This document shows positions 10,779 to 23,500 of a stretch of 64,000 nucleotides of DNA, piece after piece. The stretch comes from Strigamia acuminata (Eukaryota > Arthropoda > Chilopoda > Geophilomorpha > Linotaeniidae): the NCBI GenBank assembly GCA_949358305.1, contig OX442316.1:11160001-11224000 (forward strand). The letters run 5' to 3'. The translations under genes and the position numbers were made by a program. The number at the start of each line of letters is the position of its first letter. The stretch's first letter is position 1. The notes beneath the pieces were generated by a model. That model was not told where the DNA came from. It did no database searches and worked only from the letters and a program-made list of their open reading frames with translations.

Positions 10779-13700
10779 CTGAAAACATTAAAAATCACAA
10801 CATCAACATCAACAACTCACATAAATACCATTGCATACACAAGAAAAGCGCTCCAAGTTGTAAATAAAACCCCTCGAATCGAAAAGCTGATAAACAGATT
10901 CAAGAGCTACGGTTGGGTCGTTTTTCCCACTTGGCCATTTTACAAGAACGCACCATAAATACGGTGTTGGCTGTATAAGGGAGGGTAGGCAATTTCGTCT
11001 AAATTGATAGTCGTAAGCAAGACTTTTAATGACATCATTTCCAGATGAATGAATGCGCCATTAAGTTACTTTAATTATTCTAATTCTCAGTGGAGGATAA
11101 AATTGTAAGCGAAATTCAAGGCCCCTTCTCGCTCTTCTCTTCACCTTTTGTCTCACATGCAAAAATCCTTTGTAAAAATTATTCCCTGCTCAACGGTAAT
11201 AGGAGTAATAAAATCATTGAGCTTACTCCATTACAAATCACATCGAAATGACCTCAATTTTGCAACAAAATAGCGCTCAACTATTTTTCACTTTAAAAAT
11301 ACTTTCATTAAACAGAACCTGAAAAACGCGTACAATTAACTATGCAAATGTTAGATATTCACTTGGAAGGTGTGTAAATTTATTGTATTGGAGGAACTGT
11401 GTTTTAATAAATTAATATGCAAACACGACCATTTAATAAAGCGCAATCTAATTATAAGAACGGGTCTAATTGAGTCGTATTTTATAATATTAGTTCCGCC
11501 AGACAATGCTCATTCCTGATTTCTTCGATGAAACTTAAATAAAACTCATTACAACCATATTTACATATTTATAACAACAAAAAAATTTCATTTTATAAAA
11601 AAAAAGATAAAGATAAAAAAAAAAACAATTTGCAAAACATTAAATTAAATTTGTTGTTTCCGACTACAACTTGATTAATTTTTTAAACGTGGTTCCTGGC
11701 TGGCAACCAAATGATAAACCCATAGTAAATTGTCACACATTTGCATATTCATGACAGCAATCAGCGACAATACAGCAGCCAATTCTGCCCAAACACAGTC
11801 CAATTATTCATCTTTACAAACGGAAATTAGTACAGAACAAAAAACAAGAATATAAACTTTTAACGAAATTCTTTAAACCCTTCACAAAAAAAAAGAAAAA
11901 AAAAATCATAACTTTTGTATTAAAAAAAAAGTTTCCTAAATTATTCATTTCACTTCCTACCCCATTCTTGTTTTAATAATTCCCTTACGGATATAATTTG
12001 AAGAGTAGAAAAACCCTGCTGTCTGCTTAAAATTGCTAAGCACTTAAAAAAATAATCCTATCATGTAGATTGGAATTTCCCAAGAGACCCCGCATTTTGT
12101 TAGACTTTATTTATTTATTTAAAGCATGCAAGAGATCCTTTCATTGGTAAAACCATGCTCGTGAAGATGATACCGGGCTATAATCCCTGACCGCTTATGG
12201 AAACAAGCTAGCATGAGCATATGCCATGCCATGTCTCAAGCTGTAATGTCTCTGTTTTATCGATCCTTTTTGCACACGCTCTGCACGGCTTGCCTCTAGA
12301 CAGTTATTAGAAACGGCCGTCAGGTAATCTTTAACAGTGACGTGAAGAAACGGCGCAAAAAAGAAAAAGAAACCTCCAAACATAAAGCATCTATCACCTG
12401 TTGTTCCCTCGACTAAAATAAGAGATTCTAATCTGAAAATGGAAGGGGACCTCGTATTTCAAAACGCCAATGACAGGTTTCTCTCGCCAACAGATATACA
12501 ATCTCAAGCATCATAACGGGATGCACTCGAAAAGATACCAAACCAACGCTTCTCTTCTCTTACATTACATCTTCTCCCCGATTGCCACGTAGCCTTCAAA
12601 CTTTCATACGTGTCAAAAACGTATAAAATAAAGAGATTATCACCAATGTGATTTATAACATGGAAAAAAGAAGTCAGTCGCTTTCAAATTTCCCTCATGC
12701 AAACGTATTAATGGCATGATTAATTTTTAATTTATAGTTTCCGCTCCGAAAATCATTGCCAACAAATGCCAACTACGTCTCAAGAGTCAGCACCGATACG
12801 AAGATTTAATGAGTTGAAAAATAATGAGCTGCGATATACAAGTAGATGCCGTGTCGTCACACCTTTCCTTCTTTAGTAAATGTAAAGTGAGGAAAAAATG
12901 CGACAAATTTTCAGCCCCATTTTATGGACTTTGTTTTCACATTGGTTCAAGCTCCAATTTGCAGCTTCGTATTTCCACATCTCCTCTCTCATTCAATTTC
13001 TTATTTGATGTGTGACATTTCTTGGCAAGCAAAGTGGATTTCTTCTGATACTGCATTGGGTACGCGGCAGGAAATGAGCCGTGAAGAAAATTGACAACAT
13101 TTGAATTGAAAAGTAACTCCTTTTACGCCCAACTTATCATCATGTGAACATATATGTTGAGTACCCATTACAGGGAAATGAGAAAGGGAGCAATGACACT
13201 TTAAGCACTGTTATCAAATCAGGAAATATCCAGCTCCTAACTTATACTTCCAATCGCTCATCGAAAATCCACTTTTTTTTTTTTTAAAAAAAAAACACAT
13301 AATACGAACGAAGAAAGAATTGGCGAAAGAAAAATTTCGAATTTGTCAAACCACTTGTTGTCAACAAAGTAATTAAAGACGTTACTTTAATTTTAAAAAT
13401 AATTACCAATCCCTATTATGCGCCTGCCACAATGCAGCAGACCAGAAATTAATTTCAAGGTAAGGCAAATGCCTTTGCCTTTGCATTTGCAATTTTGCAT
13501 GAAAAATCTCATGGGAGAAAATCGGCCATTGTGCAAGAAAAATGAGCAGGCCGGCTTTGAGCGTTGGCAGCGCCACAAGCGGAGATGAGGTTTGGCGCCC
13601 AAACCGCACAGCAAGGTGCAAAATTCTCGAAAATTCTGCAAACGTGAACTTTTTTAGAAAAAAAAATATATCTTGATAAAAACAAAAAAAATGCATTTTG

Positions 13701-14107
13701 ATCAGTGTGTGGGTGCTTTGATTGTTTCAGTTTCCGCGCCCCAACCTTCTGAGATCCCTCTGCCTGAAAATGAAATCGAAATCCATGCTCTCGTTTTTGA
13801 TTGGTAGTTGGCTACAAACTGTTGCAGAAATGAGTAAACACATTATACTTGTGCTTGCATGGCAGAACCTTGCACAGTGCTGCATTCACGTGTAAATCAT
13901 ACTTAGGTGGGCGATTTCACAAGTAATTGCCGCTAAATTGAGCTATACGATTCGAGTTGTACGACGTGAGTGATTTCTTGCAAAGCTACAATTCAATCGC
14001 TCGCAATTTTATCCGCAATCGCTCGCGCACGTGTAAATGTACATTGAGACTTAATAAGCGATTATTATGAAAATATTAGTGCGCGCAATGAGCAGCTGAG
14101 TATTTAC
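10779..14107 (-). other. Intron between Ig3 and Ig4
   Basis: This 3.3-kb AT-rich intron has several homopolymer runs. A patch of higher GC around 13500-13620 has open frames on the minus strand but no recognisable domain. Confidence 0.7.
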
Positions 14108-14286
14108 CGGTAACAGTCAGCGCCGTTTCAGCTCTGTCAGTTCCTCCGGTATTATTGGCAACACAAATGTATGCGCTGCTGTCGGCCAACCGCGTGTCAC
14201 TGATGATGAGAGCTCCACTGGTTTGCTGCAGCCTCGCTCCAACATGCAGGGGAAGCACCTGTTCGTGATGCACTTTACCAAACCAT
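14108..14286 (-). CDS. Dscam: Dscam exon encoding C-terminal half of Ig3 (exon 7 homologue)
   Basis: This 179-nt exon enters in phase 2 (one base completes a Thr codon) and leaves in phase 1. It starts at the core tryptophan (WFGKVHHEQVLPL) and continues with LQQTSGALIISDTRLADS to the second cysteine in AYICVANNTGG, ending TALTVTG. The acceptor is ATTTGCAG and the donor GTAAAT. ANNTGG contains an N-glycosylation sequon. The domain completes Ig3, which in Dscam makes homophilic contacts together with Ig2 and Ig7. Confidence 0.91.
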
Positions 14287-15733
14287 CTGCAAATACATCA
14301 AACATCTTGAAAAATAAAATACTGCATCACAAATTTAACACCTCCACGTTTCATCTTTAAAACAGTTTGATCAATGCAAAATTAACGCAAACTAATTTAA
14401 AATTTGCCCACCAAAGAGAGGTTCGGAACCGCTTATCCGCCGGCATAAAAAGCCCTTATGAGAAATCAATCTATAATAAAGATTCAACATCGTTCGCGCA
14501 GAAGAAAAGAATGTGGAGAAAGAAAAATTTTACCTCCCTCTCTCTCTCTCTCTTTCCATTCCTATATTGCTATAATGATGTGTGATTCAAAAACAAATTT
14601 AATAACAACATGAACTGGAACCGTGCCACAGTTCACGAGCACGCGCTCGCATAAAAGCTAGCCGTGATTTGAAGGCGAAACACTCTTGGCACGCGACTCC
14701 TCCCCATTTATGAGTAAAGAGAAGCAGAACTGGCAGTCTCGTATCCACAGGGGCATGTCGTTGCAAAATCGTAAACAAGAGACGAATTAATGCAAACGAC
14801 TGGTCATAAAAGCAAAAAGACAACTTCACCTGCACACACAACTATAAACACTGGCCACCCTTTCACTAACTCTTTTAGCTATGCAATTAAATTTGTCTCT
14901 AAAAACTACACATTTTCCTTTATTACGTCTTTTTATCCAACCCTCCACACCCTCCTCAAAGAACTTTTCTTTCTTTTTTCAGCCACAATGCCATTAACCT
15001 TATTTTCACAAGTAAACACAAGTAGAAACAAAATACGAGAATGAAAAAATAAATAAAAGCAATCCAATTTGTCAAAAAATATTAGTGCCATTACTGCTAA
15101 TGGATTTTAAATATTCACAAGGCAAAAACGAAAATCACTTCAAACATATTGCACCTGAAAAAGAATCTAACGACGTTACGAGTTAAAGAAACCGAAAAAA
15201 TCAGTATTAAACAATGAAACAATTTAAAAAAAAAAGAAATTCAATTGTATTTGTTGAATCACCCGCCAAACCAATGCGGATCCTCACGTAACTGTTTTTG
15301 TCATTTCAGGCTAAATCTCAAACCACGGGATGAAGAAAAAACAAGCAAAAGCACTAAGAAAATCAGATTAATGGCAAATGGAAAGCAACGCTCTATCTGC
15401 TTTTATCCTTTAATTTTTTTCTTAGCCAATTTCTCTTTCAAGACATCTCATTATATTCCACTTGCAATTTGTATTGACCGTTGCAGACCAGAATAATCAA
15501 TCATCCTGAAGAGTTGTTTACGGAACACTGGGCAGAGAGAGAAGTCAGTGCAAAGCAAACATCCTCGGAAAGGCTTAATTTGTCTTCATTACTTATTTTG
15601 TCATTTAAACAGACTGTTCGTGTTCATCACGGATTAATAGCACGATCGATGAAGAAAATTATATTCCCTTCCGCAACAACTCTGCTTTATTAGGTCTGGG
15701 AAGTAAAAGATTTACTAGGCAAAACAAACTCAC
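14287..15733 (-). other. Intron splitting Ig3 (site of the exon 6 array in insects)
   Basis: This 1.45-kb intron lies between the two halves of Ig3. In pancrustaceans the exon 6 array sits around this position. Here I find no second copy of the Ig3 first-half exon, only AT-rich sequence and a short CT repeat near 14535-14555. Confidence 0.7.
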
Positions 15734-15851
15734 GTTGTGACAGGTACAGGGATTCCCTGAGTTACACACGGTAACACTGCCGTCTCTCCTTGTTTTACTC
15801 GAACTACATCTTTAGTATCCATAATTTTTGGTGACATGCTGCCTAAGGAAT
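15734..15851 (-). CDS. Dscam: Dscam exon encoding N-terminal half of Ig3 (exon 6 homologue)
   Basis: This 118-nt exon enters in phase 1 and leaves in phase 2, the only phase-2 junction seen in this gene. It encodes DSLGSMSPKIMD... through a first cysteine in VLPCVTQG to PVPVT. The acceptor is TTTTCAG and the donor GTGAGT. The SLGSMSPK opening matches the conserved start of Dscam exon 6 products. In Drosophila exon 6 is the largest array (48 versions). Here the flanking introns are 86 nt and 1.4 kb and I see no second copy, so it is probably constitutive. Confidence 0.9.
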
Positions 15852-15937
15852 CTGAAAATATTGTTGAAAAGAGAGGAAAAAAAAGTAGGAGTTAGTTCTT
15901 TCCCTTTTTCGTTTTTAATCTTCAAAATCTCCTTTAC

Positions 15938-16087
15938 CTATTACAGTTAGACGTGCTGCTGTCATGCTCGTTTTTATCGATCCAGTCAACCGATTTCTAG
16001 TCTTGCATTGGAATACGGCACCGTCATCTTCGGGCCCTGTGCTTTGGATATGCAGATCTCCATTGAGAAGAATGAGGTATTTATCTT
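15938..16087 (-). CDS. Dscam: Dscam exon encoding C-terminal half of Ig2 (exon 5 homologue)
   Basis: This 150-nt exon completes Ig2. The translation runs from EDKYLILLNGDLHIQ to LTVIG, with the second disulfide cysteine in AVFQCKTRN and the Dscam-typical RLTGSIKTS stretch. The acceptor is a T-rich tract ending TTTAG before 16087, and the donor GTAAAG follows 15938. It joins in phase to the Ig2 first-half exon 21.6 kb upstream. Only 86 nt of intron separate it from the Ig3 first-half exon. That shows this gene splices very short constitutive introns, which matters when judging the short introns in the Ig7 array. Confidence 0.92.
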
Positions 16088-19000
16088 CTAAAAAAAAACA
16101 AAAAAACAAAAATTTTAGATACAGATTAGTAAAATGTCACAATTAATATTAATATGTCCAGAATAATTGTGAAGAAGTATAAAACTTTTCTTTATAAATT
16201 GTAGCATCTGTACCTATCAAGGACTATTCATCATAATCAAGTAAAGCGTCGACAGCCCAAAGCTCGCCTTCAACTGTTGACCAAAGCCACAAGTCACGAA
16301 GGCAAGGACAAGAATAAAGTGAGAAATAACTCAACTTGACTGCACTGTCAAACGAGATGTGGCAAAGCTGTTTGGTCACAGTATTACACCAATTACGTTG
16401 ACCCCCTGCTGTTTGGAGCATCATTCGAAAAACGAGTTATTCCGGGCTCCTACACATCGAGAACCAATGGCATACTCTTCACAGATCACAACGCCAAAAA
16501 GCGAGTGGACAAAACATAAATCTAACAGCACCCGTCCACATCCAAAGCACATGTGCTAGACAAGAAATGAATTTCACAATGTGTTATCGGGAACGATTAT
16601 TTCTTGCAGACCCACCCGATATAATGTGGTCCGTCGTGACCTTATTGGATGGTCGTTGCCGATGGAACCAATTCCCACGGTGAGAGGAACGGAACAAATT
16701 GAATTCGAATGTGGAACATTGGAAACGTAATGAAAAATTCAACCAGATAACGCATCCAATACATAAAGCCAATTTTAACATCCACAAGAAGAAAACAACC
16801 GAACATACAACTTATTTCTCCCCTAAACAAAAACAATTCTAAACTTTTTACCCTATTTACGTGAATATTTAAAAACAAAATCATATACATCGTATATAAG
16901 CAACAAAATAAAACCACCAAGATCAGCTGAGTAAAATAAGGAAAAAAAATATTTTAAATTTCCATCCAAAATATGCATTGCGAGCCTCCCATATTAAAAA
17001 TTCATCCAGCGGCAAGAATGAATTGTTCAAGCGCAGAAAATTACATTCATTTATTCGTTAAAAAGGACATTTTATCAGTTAAATAAAAAAAAATACCTTT
17101 TCGCAAATCACGAAAATATCCTCCCGTTTGATTACAACGTTATGCGGAATACATACAAGCAGCCTTAGTGTTGCTGGCACGAGAAAGCGAAGAAGATTGA
17201 AATTCCTTTCGTTTTGACCAAGGTAGACGTCTTTCACGTTGCAGGCAAAATGCAGTGAGCGGTTAATAACGCCTTCTCTTTGACTGCGCCATGCAAGAAA
17301 AGTGCGCAAAGCAATGAAATGCTTATCACGTTCAGCTCTTCATTCGCTTGCATGGCTACACTGTACTGTATGGCATGACAGTTGTTGCCAATAGCAACTG
17401 GTGAATTATGACTCCTTGTCCGAAGCAAAGGGACGTAGTCGTTAAAAAGGAGGAGGTCGAATTTACTGGTGGCAATTGAAAGCACGGCCATCACACATCA
17501 AGCCGCCTTCAACTGCACCTGACGCAATATAAAAGCAAGCTAAAGTAAGTTTGCAGGGGATTTGCCGAATAAAGTTACTGGATTGGAATAGATTTTTCTC
17601 TCTTTTTCCCCCGCTATGAAGGTTTAATAACTTCGATAATTTATAAAAGGTAATATGAAAATTTAATTTAATACCTTTTCAAACTCAAAGCTGTAAAAGT
17701 ACAAACTAAACAGCAAAAAGAAAAAAAATAACCAAAAACATTTCCATTTAAAACCTAATTTCTGTTGATTTGTTTGGAAAACACTTGAAATATATCAACT
17801 GATAAAAAAATAAACAACACAACATAAATATCGTAAGCCCAAGCAATAAATTCGTTTAAATGGCAGGAAGAAAGATGTCAGTTGCTGCAACACATAAAAT
17901 ACAATTTAATTTCAAACTCCAAACAAGCATCCCGCTTATGATCTGGAGATAATAGGTGTCAGTTACACGTCTGCCAATAACATCCAGGCTAAGATAATAT
18001 AATTCGGTTTGCCGGAACGCATTACGTCATCCCAAAGAGAGCCGACTGAATAGAGAGAGCATCTGGCTTATTGCTGCACCATAAAAATAGGAGAAAATAA
18101 TCAATTTTCTCTTGTTAACCTGGACAAAAGAAGAAGGCAAGATAACGGGAAGGAAAGTACCTACAACATAACCACGTATACAGCACATACAAAAGCGCCA
18201 GATTTTACGATTCCGCAAAGTGTAGAAATTCCGCCGCGATTATCGTAAGGGCAAAGGAAGTGACATCGAATACACTCTACGCCGATAACTCCGTGTATCT
18301 AACAGCCATGCACAACATTCTGCCGTCCTCTTTTTCGCCACAATCTAATTTACTTCCGTTTTGCAGATGTAATTTCACGTTTACGCTTCACTCAACATTC
18401 TTCGAATAATTGCATGAACTTGTTCGATCCAATCGTACAAAAGGGAGAAAGAATAAAAATTAATTGCCAGTGAGTGCGAATAAAGCTAAAGTAGGGGTTG
18501 TTTCTAATTGAGAAATTTTTTTTCCTTTTGTTTTTGCTAGTAAAAACAAACCTAAAGAGTACGAATCTAAACGATTAAATCATTATTTTTACTTCAATTC
18601 TAAATCGGAAAGTGTAAAAATTTATTGTCACTTGCAAGAACCCAATTTCAAATAACTGATTAATCAGTTCAAGTATTCAAATTTTCAGCGCCCATCATTT
18701 TCTTCACAAAAATGCCAAAAATATTCAGACCTAATGACGCACGACTGTAATGCGATTGGCACTTCTCTTTGTATTTTATCACTCAAACAGAAATCGATTG
18801 GTTGGCGGTTTTGTAATCCTCTTTTCTGCTGTCAGTCAAATCACTTGTGAAGATTTTCGCCTTCCTACGTGGAATAAACTTCACCAAAATACACTAGTGA
18901 CTACAAACAAAATATATTTATACCTACAGTATATAAAATCAAAGCTAAATACAAGTACACCGCGCAAATCCGCATTTCGGGTTAAACCTCCCACGTCAAA

Positions 19001-19905
19001 ATCGTTCAAAATAATTGACTGATACTCAAGGAAATATCGAGAGAAAACTCGCATGTGAAAAACCCTAAATCAAACACCCTATTTGAGAAACGCCATGCAC
19101 AATCTTCGGATATTTTTTTTCCTCTACACAGTTTAAGCCTATTAAGTTTATAAGCAGTTGCAGCAAGCTTTTATATACGTATTGATTGCCCCTTATTAAA
19201 CAGAGCTTAGGACGAAAAGCGCTGGCACTTCATTACTCTCTGTACTAGAAAATGTGAAACCGATCGATTTGTCGAATATAGGAAGTACAATCCAATCCAT
19301 CTACTTGTATTCTTCACGCCAATCCCCCTGATGGCAAACCTCCGAAGCTCGAAAAATTTCAACCCAACCGTCAATTAAAAGCGCACATGTGCGTAAATTA
19401 TTAAAATTTGATCACTATATTTATCTACATTGAAACTAGAAACCTCTTCATTAAAAAATGAAACAGATAAGGAAATCATACACAAAGCAAGCAGTTTCGA
19501 CATTCAATATTGATGTTTGACTTTCTAATTACATGAGTTACACAGTTTTAGTTTAATTATACTCTGTAATATTGAGCGCTACGCTTAAACCACAGCTAAA
19601 AGAAACATTAGGCGCATTCGAAAAGTAATTTGCACTAAACGACCAGTGCAACTGGTAGTGTAAATTTCAAGTTAAACGACCCAATTTTCGAGTTTCAAAA
19701 TAAATTTCTGTGTAAAATTCAGTCGTGTAAATTCAAGTGTAAATATTAAATTAGTCCAAATAATAACCATAGTCATTATTGTTATTGTTGTTTACTCTAA
19801 AAAAAAAAACAGGAGATTATAAAAACATGATTATAAAATGTAAATTTATTTTAATTATTTGTATTATTAATATTTATTTCGGGAATCGGCTGAACATCCG
19901 CCTCA

Positions 19906-20085
19906 ATCGCACAAATGCGGCCGAACACCAGCCGCATTAGATCGCACAAACGCGGCCGAACGTCGGCCGAACGTCGGCCGCATTCGATTGTACAAATGCG
20001 GCCGAACGTCGGTCGAACGTCGGCCGTATTCGATCGTACAAATGCGGTCGAACATTGGTCGCATTCGATCGCAAGAATGCGGCTA
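19906..20085. repeat. GC-rich dyad minisatellite, four and a half units
   Basis: Units begin ATCG(C/T)ACAAATGCGG at 19906, 19941, 19987, 20033 and 20068 (partial). Unit lengths are 35, 46, 46 and 35 nt. The long units differ by one extra 11-nt CGAACGTCGGC step. Each unit is itself a dyad, since ATGCGGCCGA at one end is answered by TCGGCCGCAT at the other. The block is strikingly GC-rich against AT-rich surroundings. It could serve as subterminal protein-binding repeats of the host element, which is inference. Confidence 0.8.
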
Positions 20086-20245
20086 ATACCTGCTAAAAAA
20101 TTGTTCTTGCGATCGACATCGTTCCAACCGATCTAACGAAAATCCAAGATGGCTGCCAGCAAGACCCGATTTCAACGAGAAAACTCGTTGCACGGAGATT
20201 TTAAACGGAAACGTGGCGTACAGGCCGTTTCCGTTTAACCAGTTT

Positions 20246-20285
20246 ACACGACATTTACACGAATTAATTCGTGTAAATGTCGTGT
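20246..20285. repeat. 40-bp perfect palindrome
   Basis: Each arm is 20 nt and the centre is GAATT|AATTC at 20265/20266, with no spacer. The palindrome is followed within 30 bp by the Gypsy insertion site. Related GTGTAAA and TTTACAC motifs occur nearby (20295-20313), so the interior end of the element is rich in short inverted repeats. Confidence 0.9.
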
Positions 20286-20313
20286 GAAAACGAGTGTAAA
20301 CACGTTTACACTC

Positions 20314-20442
20314 TGTAATGTTGTTGTGTAATAATGAGCAAAGTGACCACGAGAGGGCGCTGGGCGCTGGTCACGGGACAAAGAATAATAAAGAGACAGT
20401 TGTGTTTTAACCACCAAACTGGGCGGACGTCGGTACTTTACA
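20314..20442 (+). repeat. Left LTR of the Gypsy element
   Basis: It is 129 bp, starting TG and ending CA, which is short for a Gypsy LTR. It contains AATAAA-like AATAATAAAG (about 20384-20393), a possible poly-A signal. Its right neighbour TTGGCGACGAGG is the presumed primer-binding region. Confidence 0.93.
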
Positions 20443-20551
20443 TTGGCGACGAGGAAAACTAGACTGATTTTTTGTATGTAAGAGGACTGCTTGTGTGTGT
20501 TTGGTATGAGTCGTGATGGATTGCGTGGGATTTCGTGAAATGTGAGTGAAA

Positions 20552-23500
20552 ATGGATACGAGTGAGCCTGATAACGCAGACAAGGACGCGAGCAAGGTCA
20601 AGGCCGTCATGGCGGCGCCCACGGCGACAGGTGCGCCGAGCTTTCTACAGGCCACGATACCGCCTTTTGACGTTCATGGGGATGTCAATACACAGTCCCA
20701 GCGATGGAATAGATGGATCGGGCGTTTGGAGATTTATTTAATCGCGGCGGGAATCGCCGACGACGCACGAAAGATGGCAACACTGCTGCATTGCGCCGGC
20801 GAAGACGTGTATGCGATTTATGAGACGGTGCGGATAACGGGAAAGGACAGTTATAAGGACATTAAAGATGCTTTAACGACATACTTCATCCCACGTAAGA
20901 ACCTTGAATTTTGTGTATATAATTTCCGAATTTCGAGGCAGGAGGAGGGAGAGACGATTGACCAATACCACGTGCGCCTGCGACATCTGGCGGTGGGATG
21001 CGACTTTCACTCGGTGGACAGAGAGGTGAAGTCTCAACTGATTCTGGGAACCACGATGGATCGTCTGCGCCGACAGGGATTGCGGGACGCCGCGTCGACC
21101 TTGGAGGAATTCCTGAACCTGGGCAGAGGTTATGAAGCCTCAGATTGGCAGGCCAAACAAATGGAAGGGACAGAGAAGGCAGATGGCGGCGGAATTAATT
21201 TTGTACGAACAGGCAGCGTTGGTAGGAAGGAGGACGTTACGAAAACGATACGCAGAAGGACGACGGCCGAGCGAAGTGGCGTAAGCGCCGGGAGAAGCGC
21301 GGACGTGGGACGAGAGGCGGGCAGGAAGTGCTTCAACTGCGGGCGCGCGTGGCCGCATCCGACGGCGCAGGACTGCCCGGCTAGGAACGTTGCCTGTCGG
21401 GGCTGCGGAAAGATGGGCCATTTTGCGCGGTTTTGCAGAGGAACTAGGAAGACCGCCCAGCCGGAAGCGGTACGAGAGGTCAACGTATTCGAGGGAAGTG
21501 ACGATGACGAAGAAATCTTTGCTGTCGGATTATGTGCGGACGGCGTCGGGGGTAAGGAGGGGATGCCGGAAGTACGGTTGACATTGGAGGGGAAGGAGAT
21601 TAGTTTTATAGTCGATTCCGGGACTTCAGTCGATATCTTGAGCAGGGAGATTTATTTGGCATGGAATCCGAGGCCTCGGCTGGAAAAGAGCACGGCGAGG
21701 CTGATGACATATGGCGCGACGACGCCTTTGCCGTTGTTGGGACGTATGCAGGTTGATCTTGGCTATGGTATGACGAGCGCGGGAACGAGACTTTACGTCG
21801 TTGACCGGCCAGGAGATTCACTTTTGAGCTACGCGACGGCCAAGCGACTGGGGATCATGAAGCCAGTAAATGCGGTCAAGGGAGAGAAGTTTGAGGATTT
21901 AGTCGAGAGACAATATCCCGAATTATTCAAAGGGATAGGCAAGTTAAGGGATTGTCAAGTACACCTGCACGTCGATGAGACCGTGATACCGGTCGCGCAA
22001 CGCTTCCGACCGCTCCCTTTTAAAATTAGGAAGAAAGTGGAGAAGGAGCTGCAGCGCATGGTCGAGATGGATATCATCGAACGAATTACAGAGGACATGG
22101 GGCCCACACCGTGGGTCTCGCCAATCCATTGCGTCGACAAGCCGAAGGACGCCGATCCGGACGCGATTCGTTTATGCGTAGACGCACGCGAGGTGAACAA
22201 AGCAATAAAGAGGGTGCGCCATACGACGCCACGACTGGAAGATCTAATCACGCTGGCCGAGGGGGCGAAGGTTTTTTCAAAACTAGATTTAGTGCATGGT
22301 TTCAATCAGGTTGAATTGGACAACGAGTCGAGAAAGTATACGGTTTTTGCCACCCATATTGGACTGTTCCGTTTCAAACGCCTTTTTTTTGGTGTGAATT
22401 CTGCATCCGAGGTATTTCAGGACGAAATACGACAGGTTATCGAAGGGATACCTAAGTGTATAAACATAGTGGACGATATATTCATAGTGGGAGATTCGGT
22501 GAAGACACATGATGAGACATTACATCGGGTTTTGCGACGGCTGAGTGAGAGGGGGTTGACGTTGAACGGCGCGAAGTGTGAGCTGCGGAGGACGGAGCTC
22601 GTTTTCTTCGGACATGTCTTTTCGCATAAGGGAATTTCGGTCGACCCACGGAAAGTGGAGGCCGTCACGAGGATGGAGATACCAAGGACGGTCTCGGAAG
22701 TGAAGAGTCTGCTCGGAATGGTGATCTATTGTGGACGATTCATTCGAAATATGGCGGACACGTTGAAGCCTCTGCGCGAGCTGACGAAAAGATCGAAGTC
22801 GGCGTTTGTTTGGGGTGGAGAACACCAGGCGGCCTGGGACCGTATCAAGGGGCAACTGGGGGACCGTAGTGTATTGGCGTATTACGACGTGACTGCGAAA
22901 ATGCACTTGACGGTGGACGCGGGGCCGCACGGATTGGGAGCGATTTTGGCTCAGGTGAAGGTCGGGGAGTCGGAACCACAGGTGGTAGCGTACGCTAGCA
23001 GGGCTCTAACGGACGTCGAAGCAAGGTACTCCCAGATTGAAAAGGAGACACTGGCGGCCGTTTGGGCGGTCGAGCACTTCTATTTGTACTTGTACGGCGT
23101 TTCGTTTACGTTATTTACGGACCACAAACCATTGGTGGGCATTTTTGGCAATAGGAGGTCGCGGCCGTCAGCGCGCATCGAAAGGTTATGCCTGAGAATT
23201 CAACAGTATACATTTGAGGTCAAACATACGAGGGGCGATACGAATCCGAGTGATTACATGTCACGGCACCCAGGAGTGTTGTCGGGGGTGGGCCGTGACA
23301 TGTCGGGTACGATCGAGCGATACGTGAGTTTCGTTGCGAGAACGAGAATACCAGCAACGATGACGCAGGCGGAGGTGATTCGAGAGTCGGAGAGGGATGT
23401 GGAGATGTCTATGGTGCGGGAGGCGTTGCGACAACCAGAGGGGGAGCAGGAAAGATATTGGAAAAAGGAACAGTTGAAGCCGTACGCCATGGTGAGGAGC

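Noticed and set aside
16224-17494. Moderately GC-rich patches with open frames just upstream of the second-half Ig2 exon, considered as extra exon 4 versions
   Set aside because: None shows the VISQHYE-like start, the cysteine-tryptophan spacing or matching splice sites of the Ig2 first-half exon.
19906-20085. Minisatellite considered as a CRISPR-like array
   Set aside because: Units are contiguous, without unique spacers, and lie inside a eukaryotic transposon.
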